Below are positions 13,100 to 26,146 of a DNA stretch of 64,000 nt, piece by piece. This DNA is from Ascaris suum. Its lineage: Eukaryota > Nematoda > Chromadorea > Rhabditida > Ascarididae. The notes below the pieces were generated by a model, which was not told the origin of the DNA, did no database searches, and was given only the letters and a program-made list of their open reading frames with translations. Location: positions 682,137-746,136 of the forward strand of contig CM024184.1 in NCBI GenBank assembly GCA_013433145.1. The letters are read 5' to 3'. Every line of letters begins with the position of its first letter. The stretch's first letter is position 1. The translations under genes and the position numbers were made by a program.

Positions 13100-13542
13100 A
13101 AAAGCATTTATCATTAACTCAGTGAGAATAACAAGAAAACTTCTCGGACAACTAGGGACAGTAGATTACAAAAGCTTTAAAGCTTCATCTTACTTATCGT
13201 ATAATCCTGGATAAAGCCCCTAGAGCCTATAAATATTTTAAATCTTCGGCGAAATTTTTTGTAGGGGACTTAGTTTGATCATAAAGCATGATAAAGGTAA
13301 TAAATTATAAAATACTTCAGATATGTAAAAACAAGTTATTCTGTTGAGTTTCCATGAAACTAAGAAAACGAGAAGTCTTCAATATTTTAAAAGGCTATAT
13401 TCGAAGTTATACGATGGATCTCTATTCTTCAAAAAAATCTAACACCCTCGATAGCGCCAGAACCCTTCGAAATAAAGTACTGCGAATGAATTATTCCGCA
13501 GAATAAATTTACTATGAAAGAATTAAAGCTGAGTAACAGCAA

Positions 13543-16500
13543 TCATATTTCTAAATCATCATCCGGATCACTCTCGTCGAAATCATCCGCTTCATCAGGC
13601 GTATAGATAATCCGACCACCTGCACGTACCTTCTTCTTGCCACTTGCGCTTATCCCCACTAAGCCTTAAATTATGCCCTATACACAACGCGTCCACACAT
13701 AAAGTAAAGTAAAGATCCGCAATAGTCTACCGTCAATGCAGTCGACTACTAGAGTCTAGTTCAATTCCTACTGTCTAACTAAACGTTTAACTCGAGCATC
13801 ACATAAATAAATCAAATAATCAAGAATTACATCTACCCTTCTTTCCGCAGAATTTCTCTTCGACGTTTCTTGCTATTGCAATTTATATTTGCTTAGTAAA
13901 AAGAATTTCGCACTCTATGGATGTGGTAAAAAACAATATGCATTCTATTTTTATTAAGGAGCATTTTTGCCTTTCTCAAAAACCAAAATAAGCAGAAATA
14001 GCTCAATTTCTCGAGAGTAAAAGGATCTAATTAAGTTTCGCAAACCTCCTTCAGTGGAAATTAAGCACCCAAACTGACCAATGTCCTCAAAAACATCATC
14101 AAGAAAAAACATTCATCCAAGGGGATAGGGGCAGGCCTGGAGCTGTGGTGGTGGTGGTGGTGGTGGTAGGGGGAAGGGGGGCGTGAAGTTACGATCGATT
14201 GTTCAAAGTCCTTCAAAAAAACCCAGACCGGTTCAACTTCTAAGTGCAATCAATGCTACACTCATTTAGGGGTGAGAAAGGATTTCATTTTCATAGTGCT
14301 TCTATTGGAACACAGCGCGACGTTCAGTACCAAATATACTTCGCTTTCAAATTCTTTTATCACTGCGATGTGGTGATATGTGTTCCCATATTCTGCCTAT
14401 GTGTTCGTATCGGGCCCATATTCTACCCGTCCACCTGTAATTTCAACTCATTCACTAGCAAACTTATACCGAGAAACTTGTTGATATAATGTATGTACCC
14501 TATGATAATTCGTGAAAATAAGATTCCGTTCTGATTAGTCATTTTCCCATTTGATTATCATCGCTTTCTCTTTAAAATTCATTGGACGTTATATCACGGC
14601 AATCGGCAAGACTATTGTTGTGCCAGTGTTCTAACGCCTAAAATGCCTTAAAAATTTGCATATGAAACTGTGCTCTATAACTCGCTGATATAATTATCGG
14701 CATTTATAGAAATCACCGGATCCGGGTAAATTATACCCAAAGAACGCTGGGGTAAGAACGCTCCAGCTGGAGCTCTTGTAGCCAGGAATTCGCTTAAGAA
14801 ACCTTATCCCTGTTGTATTAAATACTGGCCATCGACCAGCTTAATGCATAAATAGTTTATGGCAAGTTTAATCGCGAAAATCGTATCTCAACTTTCCTCA
14901 TAATGCGTTTTACCTAATTTTGAACACCCATGTAAAAAGCACATACCGCGTGAGCATTTCATATGTTAGCAGAGTCTCACGGTATTTTTTTTAAAGTCTT
15001 TAGATTGCATCAATCATACCATTCACGTCGAATCTACGGGGGATTTGAAAATTACAACATCTCATAAAGAAAGACATGAACGTGAAATGATAAATAACTA
15101 ATTTTTAAAAAGTTTATGCAAAAGTCTAAAGACAAGAAGGAAAGACCAATCAATAATTCATAACTCTCTAAAGTCTACTTCCCATTATTCAAACTAAATC
15201 AATTCGTGCAATTCATGCAATATCATAGTAGAACAAGAAACTTATATATAATACCTTCTTGAGTTTGTGCAGCCATATATGGTAGCTTGAGATTGCGCTT
15301 CGCTTCGAGTTCTGATTCACTCAACTGCAGCCCTATGTCGAATGGAAGAACCATTTCTTCCAGATTGTCGGCCGTCGTCTTCTCCGGCACTATCGTTGTT
15401 TTTTCTTCAATATATGGCGAGCAAGACAATCGACATTGGTCATCCACTTTGAAAAATTCGACCTGAACACAAACATCCGGAAGGATCAATCGATCTCATC
15501 CGAACAACCCCTAAACGTCAGCCTACTTCTCGAAGTCGAACTAGAGGTCTTGAGTTGCGGCAAATTCTCCTAAATATTAGATGATATAACCGACAGGTCC
15601 ATGATGGATGCTCACGCTCGAAATATATGGTATCAAGGAGTAAATCAGTTCGTATATCAGGCGCACCTTGCTCAAGAAAATGTGAAATTGAGATCAGAAA
15701 GAAGGAACTGAAAGATAGATAAACAATCTGTGACGATTACCCATTCGCACGCAGTCGTTAATTATATAGAATAGAAAATAGTGCCAGCCGGCTGCAAGTT
15801 TAGCAGCAAAATGAAGGCAACGAAGTAAGAAACATACATAAAGACCAATATGAACGTAACTATGCAGATGTAATCATTGTAGTGCTAATACTACTAATAG
15901 AAGATGGCTTCACCGCATACAATCACTGGCCACAAAACGATTCCAACATTGGTTGCTTCTGCCATGGGACATTTACGCCGTCACTTTTGCACTCCGACAG
16001 CTTAAGCTGTAGCAGCAACCTGATTTTCCTGATGGCGGAAATGATCTACTACGTCATATTCACCTTCATAAGCAGCACCAGTGAAATGGCACTAATTACA
16101 CACAATAAAGCGAATTACTTCTTCTTCTTCTTTCTACAGTTAAAGGGCACATAATATAGAAACAATGGCGTCTATACTATATCCTAATCCCAGTTATGCT
16201 GCAATGGAAAAATAACGAAATGGTCACTTTCAGGGCACTACTTTCGCAAACCTATGGAGGTCGGTGACATTGTGGAGAGGCGATCAACACTAAAAACATG
16301 ATAATGTGACATTTCTAAGACTAAACAAATGGTCGGATAAATCTCCGGTACAAGACCGGAACTGATAAATTATATCAGCAAAAATATTTTCTGTAATATT
16401 CCCATATTACCGCATTCTAAATCAGCCACTACTGCAAATAATTTTCAAATTTTTAGCAAAAATGATAAAAAGCTTTAAAAAAGTTTGGAAATTTTAAGGA

Positions 16501-17006
16501 ACAACAGAAGTGTTTCATATATAATCTTCCGTCTTCCCTTCCCCATCTCTCCCACCTCCCCTCTCCCCCTCTGCATCTCTAGAAATTGTTCATCAATTGT
16601 TGAAAAAAAACATCTTCACTTACTTTAGTGATTCGTTTTCCATTTTTCTTATAAAACACCGACTTACAAATCGCTGTACGATCGTTAGACGCCCGTAGAC
16701 ACAATGTCACATCAGCGACCACCGATAGTAGTTGCCAGACATCATCGGAGAGTCCTTCCTCATGAATCCTTGCCACAACTGCACCTCGCCCTTTAAGAAA
16801 GAATGTAATAGTGTACAACTTACCATAATACTACAATTATAACACGGGCTTATAAAGGTAATGTCGTCTACAGCAATAGTGAAAATGAACGGTACCAAAA
16901 GATAAAAGCACTCAGACGATGAGAAATTTTTACGTAACAAAGTATTACTACTATTACAATAATAAAAAATGACTACAATTGAGGTGAATGATATGGAAGA
17001 AAAAGA

Positions 17007-17045
<39 letters not shown>

Positions 17046-18015
17046 ATAGAGTTTTGAGAGATTTAGAATCGAAATAGGTAACCTCTAAGGAAGTAGGCTT
17101 GGTTTGTGGTATACCAATGGGCAGAATCCACCCTTCTATAGTTCTTTTCTATCCTTTTGTTTCTTTACTAATAGCGAAATGAATTACCCCTTTTATGTTG
17201 AAAGCTTTACTGCAGTGAACAGCCGACGTTAGAAAATGAATTGAAATTGAAAACACTCGACGAGGAATGGAATTGAGGGAATCTATCGATTGGATATAGG
17301 AGACTAGTTGATGTAATTACCTTTAATTAGGTGACTATTAGAATGACAAGTAAGATTTGCAGGAAAAAATATTGCAAAAACAATGGAGAACAACTAAAAT
17401 TTCTTTTAAATTTCTTATTACTTCAAATGAATATAAGCCCTCAGAAACAAGAGAAACTGAAACAGGTAAGGAGGAAAAAGGATGAACAATTGATGTGCTT
17501 CAGCGAACAGGATAAGGAAGGAAGGAAAGAAAGAAGGAAATGACGCTCATACATCTTCATAAAACTACCTCTAGATAGCACTTCCCATAATATACTTACT
17601 AACCACATTGGAATTCACTTTGAAACTCATAAAATGGTGCAGCATTCTTACTTGCGAGTTTCTTCAATATTCTCGCCAAACGATGAGGTGAAGAACACCA
17701 CATCAGCGGTACATTCATTGAATCTATAAAGAAAGCGGTTCGTCCGTTGTCTTCTTCCTCATTTCGTTTCAGAATCCTCAGAAGTGTATCGATTCGATCG
17801 ATATTCTGTAGTGAAACGCCTTCTTTGGAAACACATGCGTATCGCCTTTCCAACGTATCGGCCCATGTTGCCGTTAAAAGAAGACGAACTTGTTTAAATG
17901 TATGTAGCGTTTTTTCCAATAAATTCACCCATAAGCGTTCACCACTGCATCCTATCGCATCTGAAATAATCTTCAATTCGCATAAATAAATAATTCCCAT
18001 GAATGAACCTGACAT
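13543..18015 (-). CDS. ELP5: Elongator complex protein 5 (ELP5)
   Basis: Four exons join in phase on the minus strand: 18015-17604, 16790-16624, 15462-15255 and 13658-13543 (TGA), giving 300 residues; human ELP5 is of similar size (about 316 from memory). Known role: ELP5 forms the ELP4-5-6 subcomplex of Elongator, needed for modification of wobble uridine in tRNAs. Recognition rests on the C-terminal third: a VLPF...LSESELEAKRNLKLPY block (about residues 232-255) and an acidic end, RIIYTPDEADDFDESDPDDD followed by LEI at the terminus, both typical of the family. The first exon has the expected start region SDAIGCSGERLW. The ATG is preceded by an in-frame TAG and a T-rich acceptor, supporting this start. 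Introns are 813, 1161 and 1596 bases. Confidence 0.88.
17006..17048. repeat. AAAT tetranucleotide microsatellite
   Basis: About ten AAAT units in the first intron of ELP5. Confidence 0.9.
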
Positions 18016-18036
18016 AAATCTACCTTTCTATAAAAA
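18016..18036 (-). promoter_or_regulatory. Candidate trans-splice acceptor before ELP5
   Basis: On the minus strand a run of T ends in atag at about 18028, and the ATG follows 12 bases into the transcript. This is the layout of nematode spliced-leader addition sites. No upstream coding exon is needed by the protein, which favours trans-splicing over an ordinary intron. Confidence 0.5.
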
Positions 18037-19648
18037 AAAAACAGATTAAGGTTACACATCGGGGAGGGGTTGTGGTTGCAAATATTACCTGTTAGGTATA
18101 TCAACATATAAGCACCGGATATATGAACTTAATTAGCACTTCGAACGAGATTGCTAGCATAAGTTACAGGTGGGAAATTGCAAAAAAAAAGTGATAAAGC
18201 TAATTGCTGGATGATTTAGCAATAAATTATTACCAACCTTTTTCAATATGGTGAGAAAGAATGATTTAGACAAAAGCAATAAATTACTACCAACCTTTAA
18301 TAATGATAAGTCCTTCGATTTTAAAGGTCTCCATTGGATACGATACGTGAAAATATCTCTTAAAAAATGCACTCATACCTTATTGCAAGAATCGCATCAA
18401 AGTTCAACAACAATAACGTAAAAAAGCCGTGAAACAGTAATAAACAAGCAATCCGGAAATGAATGAGACCATAGAGTGAACAAATAAACACAACAGCAGT
18501 CGAATTCCCTCACACAATTTCAACGGAACCCGACTGCGGTCTCGACCGAGACCGGAAGTAAATCAAGTTCAGCCATTGGCTATATAAATCGTTTTCAAGT
18601 AAAAAAGGAACTAAACGAAAGAAAAGGTTGACTAGCATCTAATGAACAAAAGAAATATTTATGAAATAGCTCCAAGCTAAAAATCACAGTCCACCCTGTC
18701 GTAGAATTGTAAGCGTTTTGGACGACGTAGAAATTAGTAGTAACAGCTGGCCTAGGCTAAAATTGGGTTGAAACGGGGCCAGAACCACAATGCATTCAAA
18801 TCTTGGCCATAACGCGGTTGGTTAAAACCATGACCCGCTTAGGTTACGTGAGCACTTTTACCCATCCCGGACAGCGATCGTAATTAACTCATCTTCCTAT
18901 GAACCAATGATCAAATCCGACCCTGGTACCGTTCTCGATCATGGTCAAGACTAGATTTAACACATACTTTAATCGCTCATACAATTTTAGTTTTTGAAAA
19001 TTTTGCTTAATCGTCAAAACTGGGCGGAAGGGAGAGGAGCGGAAGGAAGAATTTCGAGATTTTCAAGAACAAATGTAGCAATGGGACGGTAAACAAGGAG
19101 CGGAAAAAGTCGGAAGTTCTCATGATTGTGAAGCTATCACGCTACAAAGAAGCTCTCCAGTAAAACCGTTCGAAAATGCGAAATGTCGGCATATTCCAAT
19201 GATATACCAATGACTTTCATCCGATTTTATCGATGGGAAGTTGCTTTGGAGAAAAAAAACTAGGGGAAGACCGGGTGGCGGGATAGAATTGTGGCTATGG
19301 CTTCAACTTCTGCACATAGATGAAGCGGTGACCTTGCAATTATGAATGAATGGACCGAATCCATTGACTAGAAGATCCATTGAGCATGCAGAAAAACGAG
19401 TGCATCGTTGCATCAAGTATGACCCGGCCATGTACTGCGAGATCAATTTTGCCGCAAAGAAACGCTTGTGGCTTTGGAACATAGTTTTCCCCATTCCCTT
19501 CCCTGCAAAAGAATTCTAGTTGTGTAAAGTGAATAACGGCCGCACCATAGACTAGCAAGAAAACATCACTTCATGTATCACTAAACGCAAATGCCGATAG
19601 CACTTTTGATTTTAAATAAGGGAGAAGATGTTTTCCAGTGGAAGACAT

Positions 19649-19669
19649 CCCCCCCCCCCCCCCCCCCCC
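19649..19669. repeat. Poly(C) run, about 21 bases
   Basis: Uninterrupted C tract. Confidence 0.9.
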
Positions 19670-20679
19670 GAACCAACAGTGCAACCTTTCCCCTCACTTC
19701 GACTGCAATACTCGCAGCGGAACTCGTCGAACATGCTCGTGGTTAGTTTACTTTCATAGCCGGACAGCCGTGGATTACCCCTGTCGTGCTAGACCACGGA
19801 TTGCTTTACCTCATGACTAGGCTATGTCGTGGTCTCGTAGATGGGCCCCGCGTTCCCCCATCTTCGGGCCGGTCTTTTATCGAATTCTGTGCGTCGAAGA
19901 TAGTTCACTAGATGCTAACTCCGTTCGTCAAATCAGCAAGTCTCATAAAGTTGCCCACATGTGATGAAATATGCCTTTGCGATCGGATCATTCGTACCAC
20001 CTACACAAGAATGATCCGTTTTTTGTGATGTTTAGTGCAAATGAAAACCTAATCGCTTGCAAACTATACGCACCTTTATACCTCTTTTCGAAAGGAGTGG
20101 AACAACTTCAGAAGGTCATTAGTAACCATCAGGTTGAAACTATCACGTACATAGGTAAACAGACACAAACATCCACAGGCATGACGTCACCGCACCTATG
20201 CATAGTAGACATGCAAAAGCGCATAGAAAGGAGTAACAGCGAGCATATAATTGTTTGCACAGATGAAAGAACATTGAAATGGTGCAGAATATATTCGTGG
20301 TAAACTTCGTGAGATACGAAAAGCCCCTCATGCACCTGTTTAGTCCATAACTCCGGGGGAATATAATAGTTAGCAAAACGCCAACAATATAAGTTGAATC
20401 CGACTCTTGTACCGTTCATGTTCATCGCCATTCTCGCTCAGACAGTGAAAATAACCGAATTTGATGTCATGACCAGTGGTTGCTTTAGATGTGATTGAAA
20501 ATAAAAGTACCATTCCCTCACCGCCTGGAAATCCTTTCTCCGGATAAAAAATCAACAACAAAATCCCCCCTCTGACATCCGTTCTGATGTCTCCTGCGGC
20601 ATCTGATTGTGACGGGCAATCTTAGCAGCGCATATGCTGCCTCGATCTCCTCCTACCCGATCATGCATCAGGGCCCCCA

Positions 20680-20698
20680 CCCCCCCCCCCCCCCCCCC
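20680..20698. repeat. Poly(C) run, about 19 bases
   Basis: C tract with a shorter CCCCC block just before it. Confidence 0.9.
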
Positions 20699-21310
20699 AA
20701 TCCTCTGATCCACTCTTCCCTCCTCCTCCCCTAAGACAAAACGCTTAGGATGAGTTCGCCGCTGATCAACCGTCCAGGTTTTCGAAGCGAATTCCTTCCG
20801 TATTTTCTCTCAGAGATCGTTGCTACAACATGCCGATGAAGATTTTGCGGTTTTCTGTTATGCTATGGAAAAAATCCGGACCAAACATTGATGAGTTTAC
20901 CTCATGTTACCTCTAAGTGAAAAGGTGATTTATCAGGAAATTCTGAGACCTTCAGGTAGTAGACTAGAACAAGATGATGAAGGAATCGCCAAAAAGAACA
21001 GAGAAATTCAGGTTTTTTTTAAGTCCTAAAAAAACGAGAAAAATTCCAGCACTTTTTCCTCTCAAAGCTATGAAATTTTTAAAACCTCAAGTAGCGCTTC
21101 ATCGACGTAAAACTTTCGCTAGCAGCTTTACGACTCAAATTTCAATTTTACTAACCATTATAAAACTATCAAACTATATCGTTTCAATCAACAAACCATT
21201 GCTATCCCCACTTGTCTATTCACCACCTGGATCGTAGCTTTGTGAACGTTTCCCTCCTTTTTTCGCCCATGCTTGCATATTTTTGTATGTTTTCCAAATT
21301 TGGGATGTTG

Positions 21311-21337
21311 AAATAAATAAACGAATAAATAAATGAA

Positions 21338-21412
<75 letters not shown>

Positions 21413-21447
21413 GCAAATTGAAAATAAATAAATAAATAGATAAATAT
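21311..21447. repeat. Long AAAT microsatellite
   Basis: Roughly 30 AAAT units with a few interruptions. The array produces long artefactual Leu-Phe-Ile-Tyr reading frames on the minus strand. Confidence 0.9.
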
Positions 21448-24429
21448 ACTAATCACCTTCCAACATGACTGCATCTGCTGATGGACGTGTGTGAATGTGT
21501 GAAATGTGAACGAGCATAACGATTGAGCATCTCACATTTACGGCGATATAAATCATAATTTTGTGGAAAAAAGCGAAAAGATTTCAGAGATTGTACAGTA
21601 GTATTATGGAGTTGAATTCGACTCAATATTTACTATTACAGTTAATTTAAAATTACTACAGTTACAGCAAATATACATCAAATACAGACACCTCATAAGA
21701 ACCATCCCTATAGCACTATCTACTTCATACCCTCATCCTCTCCCTCCCTTAACTTCTTCAACCCCTCCTCCCATTTCGTGTCTCTCCTCCACCCTAATTG
21801 GCCATACCACCTCTGACCATTTCTGCCCCCCCCCCCTCCTCTCCTTCCTCCTTACATTCTTGCAAAAATCCCACAACCCGATCATAACCTCACCATGAAA
21901 AGCTAAATATGCAGCAAATTGTTCTATACTTTCAAGGACGGCAGACGTACCACTTCACCTTGCCTCTAAAAGCGAGGAAACATATTAGCAGGCAACCGTT
22001 CTTTTCCTCTTCTGCTCTTCCCGTCTCCCCCCAGCACCTCCCATCTGACTTTAACACCACTCTTGTGACAGTAAATACTGAGATGACCCCTCTCCTTAAG
22101 TTTTGAATGGAAAGAATATTCTTTACAGGTGATCAATCAGATTGCATGAAAGTATCACAAAACCATGTTGAAATAGTTGATTAGAAGAAATTAATAGTGT
22201 ATATGTTGCATTCCACAGAAATGCCTTTGCAGTGATCCATTCCTTTCGAAGGAATTTAACAGACGATAAAACCTTGATTCCACAATAAACCTTCAACAAT
22301 TCCATTCCAACTTTAAACATCAGGTGAAATTCCCTATGAACACTTGAAATAGCTACTGAAGAACTGATATTTTAAAAAAAAATCGGTTTCCGTCGTCACC
22401 CATTTCCTAATGGAGCTGCTCATCCAGTATAATAAGAATATGCAGAAAAATGGCGACTCTTAAATAATACGACGTCGACACAGTTCTCTCCCCACCCCCC
22501 CCCCCCCCCTCTCCCATCCAGCAATTTCTATAATCACAGTCGTTTTGCATAAATTTTTTAGATTTCAGTATATAATCAAAATTTATTTATTTTCTATATA
22601 CAATGATCGCTTCTTTTCTGCATCATCCTCCACTTCACCTCTAAAACTTTTCTACACCTCCTTTACCTGTGACTACATCACTTAAGATTTGAAATCACTT
22701 GCAACACACTGTGGACTACAAAATATAGACGGAAAAGACAAAATATATACAAAATGCATGAAGCTGCCAAATGTGATAGTATCTACGATTATATACGAAG
22801 GCATTTCACCAAACAAAACCGCATAAAATATTCCAGTATGGAGTCGATGCTTTACTTCTATTTCCTGTCTCTAAGTGACCGTCATCCAATCCGACAAAGC
22901 TTACAGATCCCGACGCTGAGAACTACAAAAAATTACAAGTTCCATTACCCATGATTATTTTTCATGCTCGATATCCCCACCTGGGAATGACCTGATGGAA
23001 AATAAAGATAGACATAATGAAGCAGAAAAAAACCTAAGAGTTGACCTTCTCTCATTAGAGTGACTAGATTGACTATGAATTTTCCCAACCCCTCACATAA
23101 ACGATTTCGCTGGCTTCAACTACCTCAGGTTCAATCCGTATTTGGTAAGCAGATAATGTTGAAATATTTTTGGAACTACAAATTGCCCCCTCTTCTATCA
23201 AAAGATTATCCCGCGGCATCTTCAAAATCGACATAAACACAATACCCACATCATCCCCTATTCGGTACCAAAAATCACGTCATCCTCTACTCGGTGTCAA
23301 AAAATCAGAGCCCTTCCCATGGAGCGAAATATGTGGCGCAAATGACCAACGGTCGAAGCATTACTCAGCAAAGACGCTGATTTTCGCATAAAACATTCGT
23401 ATCGAATCATCGAAGTAGAGCATCGATACAAACATATGAATTGAAACAAGGCATTTAGAACTGAAAGTCAACCAAACATTTAAAACAGCAACACTTACTC
23501 ACTAATGACTACAGAACTCGTTGAAGTTGCATTCGTAAAAGTTTGACAGCATTTTCACCGACAATAATGCATGAAAACAACAAAAAAAACCCCAATCACC
23601 TGTCCAATAAACCTGACAGCAAGCCGAAAATCGGCAACATAAAGGTAAGACGTAAGGGCATTGGTACAGCTACTTCTAATTTTATTATATATATATTTCA
23701 ATTCTTCAATGTCATTCCCTTCTAGTGCTTTGTCTCATGTTCCTCATCGGGTTTCATAAAATAAGCAAAAAAAAAAAAAAAAAAAGCACTGTCATATGCC
23801 TCCACACATTTTATTAGCATTAATATCTACCTATGTGCTTACAGCGATTGATTTATCAACTGGTCCAAAAAATAAACGACTGTATCCTCCACTCCTTTTA
23901 CGAGAGAACAAGAATCCATCTCCTTCATATAGAAGGAGAGAGCGGAAATCAAACGATTGGATAAATTCAAGACAGCTATTAATAAAATCATACAATAGTC
24001 AATCAATGCAACTTCCCTAATCATGTTATTTCATTGACCAACTCAACGAATCGACCATGCAGCAGCCAATCGAAGATCCAATCAATCAAACGAATTCACA
24101 ACTGATTTTCTTACCTAATTTATTCAACTACTAAAACTACTTGCTCTTTTCCACTCCAAAAGTTAAAGAGCGTTGCTAAGATAATCTCCCACTCCCCCCC
24201 CCCCCCCCCTCTTCCTTCTCACACCACCCACCTATTTAATTTCTTTGAAAGCACTGCGTAAACTTTGGCACCTGCAAGATAGAAATGCATTATATCCATA
24301 CATTCATAAACTTTTTCAATTCAAACGTGCCTTGATTTCCCACTCCATACACTATACGGAGGCTTGCAACAACCTCTTCGACAGAAAATTAGTTTTTTCC
24401 CCGTAAATATGCCACAATTAATCTGAAAA

Positions 24430-26146
24430 TTAGGAAGACTTTTGTGCAGGACCAGAAGTTGCCGGAGAGCATGAGAGTGAAAGGAGATCGGTGGTCGTAT
24501 GTGCGGTAAACGATGAAAGAATCGCCGAATCGACCGGTTCCAAACACGATGGACACTTGAACGATCGCATTAACCAATCATCCACACAGCGTACGTGATA
24601 GCAGTGCATACACGGTAAATAACGAATTGCATCTCCATCAGCAAACTCTATCATACAGATTGGACATCTTAAATGAATCGTTTTGCATTTACGTACAGGT
24701 GTGTCCCCAACCTTACAGCACTTAGCTGCTCCCACAACAAATATTCATCACAGGAAAAATGGAATATTCAAACCCTTCATATAAGAAGCGAGATATCTCT
24801 ATTCCAGGAAAGTGCTAGTGTAAATAGTACCACGTGGATCATTCTAGTTCAATTAATTGAAATGATTAGCCATCTCCAGCTCATTCTTTGAAATGTTCCA
24901 GGAACCATCGCATCTTACGCTTCAGTTTGTTCCTAGCTGGCATGTCCTAGGTGGTCCTATTTCTCGTGCCCCCACTGTACGAGCTTTTCTCCAATTAGCT
25001 CTTACTTAAAAGGTTTCATACTGTTGCAAGTCCTTGGAGGGACTTACTAAAGACCTATCTTCGATCATTGTTAAACAGAATCTCATAGAATAAACCTCTA
25101 TTATAAATAAGCTAACAGTTCATTGAGATATCGAAAAGACAAAAATTTGATAAACGAAATGAGACGGTGAATTCGAAAATTTATTCATAAGAGGACGAAA
25201 AATTTTCCCGTCGATTTTGCCTTTTTCCTCAGAAATTTGGGAAAATTATAATCCCTCTGCCTCTAAAATCGAGATCCCTCCCAAGTTCGCCCGCTTATCA
25301 AATTTGGCAAATTTAAAAATCCGCGAGACGTATCATTACATGCTCACCCTTGTAAGTTAAAGAAAAAAGCTAAGACACGTCTAATTTAAGAGGTATTTTT
25401 CCTGGTGTTTTAATCTAACTGCTTGACATGCGCGAGTAGGTTGTAGTGAAATAGAGTTAGGGGAAACTGTCTCTAGCAGGGATAATTTTTATTTGTTCGA
25501 CTAATTTCTTTGCGTTTTGAAAAAAAATTGAGGCCCTGGCCTACAGTTACTTAACTGACGGAGAGGAAGGGGACAAGTGTGTCTAAATTTTTTGTAAAAG
25601 GCGGAAGCAAGCAAAAAACAGTAAAGAAAATCAGAGAAGAGTAAGCTTCCGCATAAAATGTGCTTGCAAATGCAATTCTAGTTGAAAGCTGAAGATACAA
25701 TATAGTTCCCAGTTCAAACCTGAGATCGCAAACCTCTTCCCTAATGAACATTCAGAACACGAACCGATCTTGATGAAGCAAGCTTCTGAACAGTGTGAGG
25801 TGAAGCGAAAGCTACTTCACAGCAAGAATAATCTACCTAGACTGAACTCAACATAACGCTTACGAAAATACACCTGGTCATCTGAAATTTTCAGTGGATA
25901 TTTGGGAGGGGAGAGGATGCGGTATGACACTCACAGAATGGAAAGGTACTCAAAGAATATAAAACAGAAAAGAATAGCATACTCGGCATCACCCTTCGTG
26001 CCGCTCGAGTATCGGTCAGCAGGAATTTGCTCAAGCATTCCCGACAAACGTGCTTTACCCGTTTCTCCACCACCGTCACCTGTATCCGCCATTGTTGTTC
26101 TGCTGTTCTCTTGTGCCCATAATTCATTTACATATGAACTTTGCAT
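24430..26146 (-). CDS. RNF11: RING-H2 finger protein, RNF11-like
   Basis: Two exons join in phase: 26146-25993 and 24725-24430 (stop), giving 149 residues against 154 in human RNF11. RNF11 is a small RING E3 or adaptor that works with NEDD4-family ligases at endosomal membranes. Seen: a full RING-H2, C72-x2-C75-x14-C90-x-H92-x2-H95-x2-C98-x10-C109-x2-C112, with the RNF11-type strings YLPCMH, DDWLMRSF and CPSCLEPVDSAILSS. Before it, SGMLEQIPADRYSSG aligns by eye with the RNF11 stretch between helix and RING. Odd: the start lacks the Gly2 myristoylation site and the PPxY motif of vertebrate RNF11, so a 5' exon may be missing. The acceptor at 24726 (gagcag) is not pyrimidine-rich; the join is chosen because phases agree. 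Confidence 0.8.

Larger units (their letters stand above)
4341..13542. other. Intergenic region with hairpins and simple repeats, no supported gene
   Basis: No reading frame here joins into a protein I recognise. The stretch holds three TTTAAA-stem hairpins (4933-5733), two related hairpins (7278-7301 and 8012-8033), a poly(C) run, a second C run at about 12840-12852, and three 23-bp tandem units at 13031. The interval 6.9-8.6 kb is more GC-rich and looks like old, diverged repeat sequence. Overlapping open frames on both strands near 6.8-7.3 kb look like shadows of that composition rather than genes. Confidence 0.5.
18037..24429. other. Intergenic region between ELP5 and the RNF11-like gene
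   Basis: No gene supported. Holds C runs at 19649-19669, 20680-20698, 22495-22509 and 24194-24209, a long AAAT array at 21311-21447, and a short palindrome GGTCTCGACCGAGACC at 18538-18553. A 110-codon frame at 19971-20303 (+) and a 100-codon frame on the other strand at 20129-20431 overlap each other; neither resembles a known protein. Confidence 0.5.

Noticed and set aside
19971..20431. 110-codon plus frame and overlapping 100-codon minus frame
   Set aside because: They overlap in opposite directions and neither resembles a known protein.
21216..21474. Minus-strand frames of repeated Leu-Phe-Ile-Tyr
   Set aside because: Pure translation of the AAAT microsatellite.
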